NCBI RefSeq assembly: GCF_017744135.1
Contig: NZ_JAGHQU010000005.1
Coordinates: 124,001-188,000, forward strand
Length of the DNA stretch: 64,000 nucleotides
Direction: 5' to 3'
From: Endozoicomonas sp. G2_2
GTDB taxonomy: Bacteria; Pseudomonadota; Gammaproteobacteria; Nevskiales; Salinisphaeraceae
The position numbers and the translations under genes were made by a program. Positions 62,857 to 64,000 of this stretch are shown here, piece after piece (position 1 is the first letter of the stretch; each line of letters opens with the position of its first letter). The notes below the pieces were generated by a model. That model made no database searches. It was given only the letters and a program-made list of their open reading frames with translations, and was not told the origin of the DNA.

Positions 62857-63969
62857 TCAACTCTCCGGCAACCGAGGCGGCGGCCCCAGAAACGGTGCCG
62901 GGTCGACCGGCCCGAAGCCGGTATAGATGCCGAAATGCAGATGCGGCGGCGTGGTCCGCGCATTGCCGGTATTGCCGACCGTGCCGATCACGTCGCCCGC
63001 CTGCACGCGGCTGCCCGACTCGACCGAGAAATCGTCGAGATGCGCGTAGTAGTAGCGCGCGCCGCCGATGCCGAGCATGCCGGACGACAGCCAGACGTGG
63101 TTGCCGCCGATCCCGCCCGTACCGGTGCGCACGCGCCCGTCGGTAACCGCCCGAACGGGCGTGCCGCGATCGGCGAATATGTCCACGCCGTGATGTTCGC
63201 GCGAGCCGCCGTCGCGCGGCGCACCGAAGCCGCTGCCGATATCGTGCGCCGCTGCGCCCTCGACCGGGAAGGGAATCGAGCCGCCACGGGCCATGGCGAT
63301 CTCGTAGCTGACCCCCGCCGCGAGCTCCGGCTGGAGGACGACGCGATAGTCGCCGTTCTGGTCGACCACACGGCTGTCGGTCTCGCCGCCGGTGTCCAGC
63401 GTGGCCACCGTTGTCCAGTCGGCCGGGTCATCGCTGTCGGCGGCACGCCGTTCGAGGCTCGCGTAGAGCGCGTCGCGGCCGTTTTCGCACGGGGCGTCGC
63501 GGCGCAGACGGATGTCGAAACGCTCGCCGCGTTGCAGCGCGGTTTCGTACACATGCGCCTCGATCTGGTCGGCGGCGAATTCGTCGCGGGTGGCGTAGCG
63601 AGTGGTGAAACGTCGCGGGTCGGCGCCTGCGCGTTCGACCGCGCTGCGCCAGCGCTGGCCCAGCGCGCTGTCGTGCAGACCCGCCACGCGCAGGCGTAGG
63701 GCATAGACCGCCCGCGGCGAGATGTTCAGCCCGTCCATCACCGCGCTTCGTGTCGTTTCCAGTGCATCGTGACGCAGTTCCGGGCGTTGCACGAGCAGCG
63801 CGATGAGGGCGGCCAGCAACAGCAGCAAAAGCCACGGCCGCCAGCGTGCGCGCGCAGGCGTGGCCGGCGTCTGTGTCTCCGGCATGGACGCGTTTTCCGG
63901 GGCGGCGACCGGTTCGGCGACGTGTTCGTCCGTCGGTGCCGTCGAGTCCCGCTCGCTATCGTCATTCAT
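62857..63969 (-). CDS. M23-family (LytM-type) peptidase, membrane-anchored
   Basis: 370 residues. A polar N-terminus rich in Thr, Glu and Pro is followed by a membrane helix (WLLLLLLAALIALLV) at about 44-60 that anchors it to face the periplasm. The C-terminal M23 domain has HHGVDIFADRGTP (HxxxD zinc ligands) and a later HLHFGI with the third and catalytic His residues. GTVGNTGNARTTPPHLHFG is the classical LytM end motif. Both zinc motifs are intact, so an active peptidoglycan endopeptidase is expected. Downstream on the minus strand lies the 607-bp repeat element. Confidence 0.92.
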   Translation of the reverse strand: MNDDSERDSTAPTDEHVAEPVAAPENASMPETQTPATPARARWRPWLLLLLLAALIALLVQRPELRHDALETTRSAVMDGLNISPRAVYALRLRVAGLHDSALGQRWRSAVERAGADPRRFTTRYATRDEFAADQIEAHVYETALQRGERFDIRLRRDAPCENGRDALYASLERRAADSDDPADWTTVATLDTGGETDSRVVDQNGDYRVVLQPELAAGVSYEIAMARGGSIPFPVEGAAAHDIGSGFGAPRDGGSREHHGVDIFADRGTPVRAVTDGRVRTGTGGIGGNHVWLSSGMLGIGGARYYYAHLDDFSVESGSRVQAGDVIGTVGNTGNARTTPPHLHFGIYTGFGPVDPAPFLGPPPRLPES

Positions 63970-64000
63970 GTATTGGATCGACTCGGATCGGATGCGCTCG

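Noticed and set aside
1-64000. CRISPR array, tRNA or rRNA genes
   Set aside because: No regularly spaced repeats and no RNA-gene signatures were seen in the window.

Overview
The window is 64 kb of GC-rich DNA, densely coded on both strands, from a Gram-negative proteobacterium. A gammaproteobacterium fits best. A PA0069-type radical SAM gene carries a CTGT-N8-ACAG LexA box, and there are an entericidin, YihY/BrkB, YbaN, DsbG, a cytochrome c4-like protein and a PbgA/YejM-like protein. From recall only, gene content and base composition resemble halophilic genera such as Salinisphaera; no search was run. No tRNA, rRNA, CRISPR array, transposase or phage gene was seen. Several genes seem to start at TTG (the AI-2E transporter, an NCS2 permease, HsdM, an exonuclease), each with a good ribosome binding site.

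Layout. 1-3.4 kb: 3' end of a propionyl/acetyl-CoA synthetase, then two paralogous exported Sel1/SH3 proteins. 3.4-9.3 kb: GNAT, DUF1992, an alpha/beta hydrolase, the LexA-boxed radical SAM gene, an SDR, a membrane diguanylate cyclase, a small membrane protein and a 47-residue entericidin. 9.4-11.8 kb: an Lrp/AsnC regulator divergent from leuA, with an AT-rich inverted repeat between them and a strong terminator after leuA. 11.8-13.8 kb: a diheme/triheme cytochrome c operon. 14-29.5 kb: transporters and enzymes (AI-2E exporter, NCS2 permease, ClC channel, Pit with its DUF47 partner, YihY, hydrolases, HIBADH-like dehydrogenase, PbgA-like sulfatase-fold membrane protein, MBL-fold hydrolase).

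30-38.5 kb is a lower-GC defence island on the minus strand: an Mrr-type endonuclease, then hsdM, hsdS, a DUF3800 gene and hsdR. 38.8-41.6 kb is a lutABC lactate-oxidation operon with ATGA overlaps. 41.8-49.7 kb holds dsbG, then an uncharacterised membrane/helical-repeat cluster (two close DUF4282 paralogues, an Abi-alpha/DUF4393-like protein, DUF445, a 485-residue helical-repeat protein) and a tandem pair of paralogous exported proteins. 49.9-64 kb is mostly metabolic and transport (SDR, TauE, cytochrome b561, glutamate dehydrogenase, lipoprotein hydrolase, TerC, permeases, LOG protein, DASS transporter, DEDDh exonuclease, MpaB-type oxygenase) and ends with an M23 peptidase.

The most notable non-coding object is a 607-bp element at 62137-62743. 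Its ends form about 71-bp imperfect terminal inverted repeats. Each end carries a perfect hairpin whose loop is conserved while its stem has changed on both sides together. The candidates for an undescribed system are this element, the DUF4393-DUF445-DUF4282 cluster, and the type I restriction operon with an embedded DUF3800 gene.
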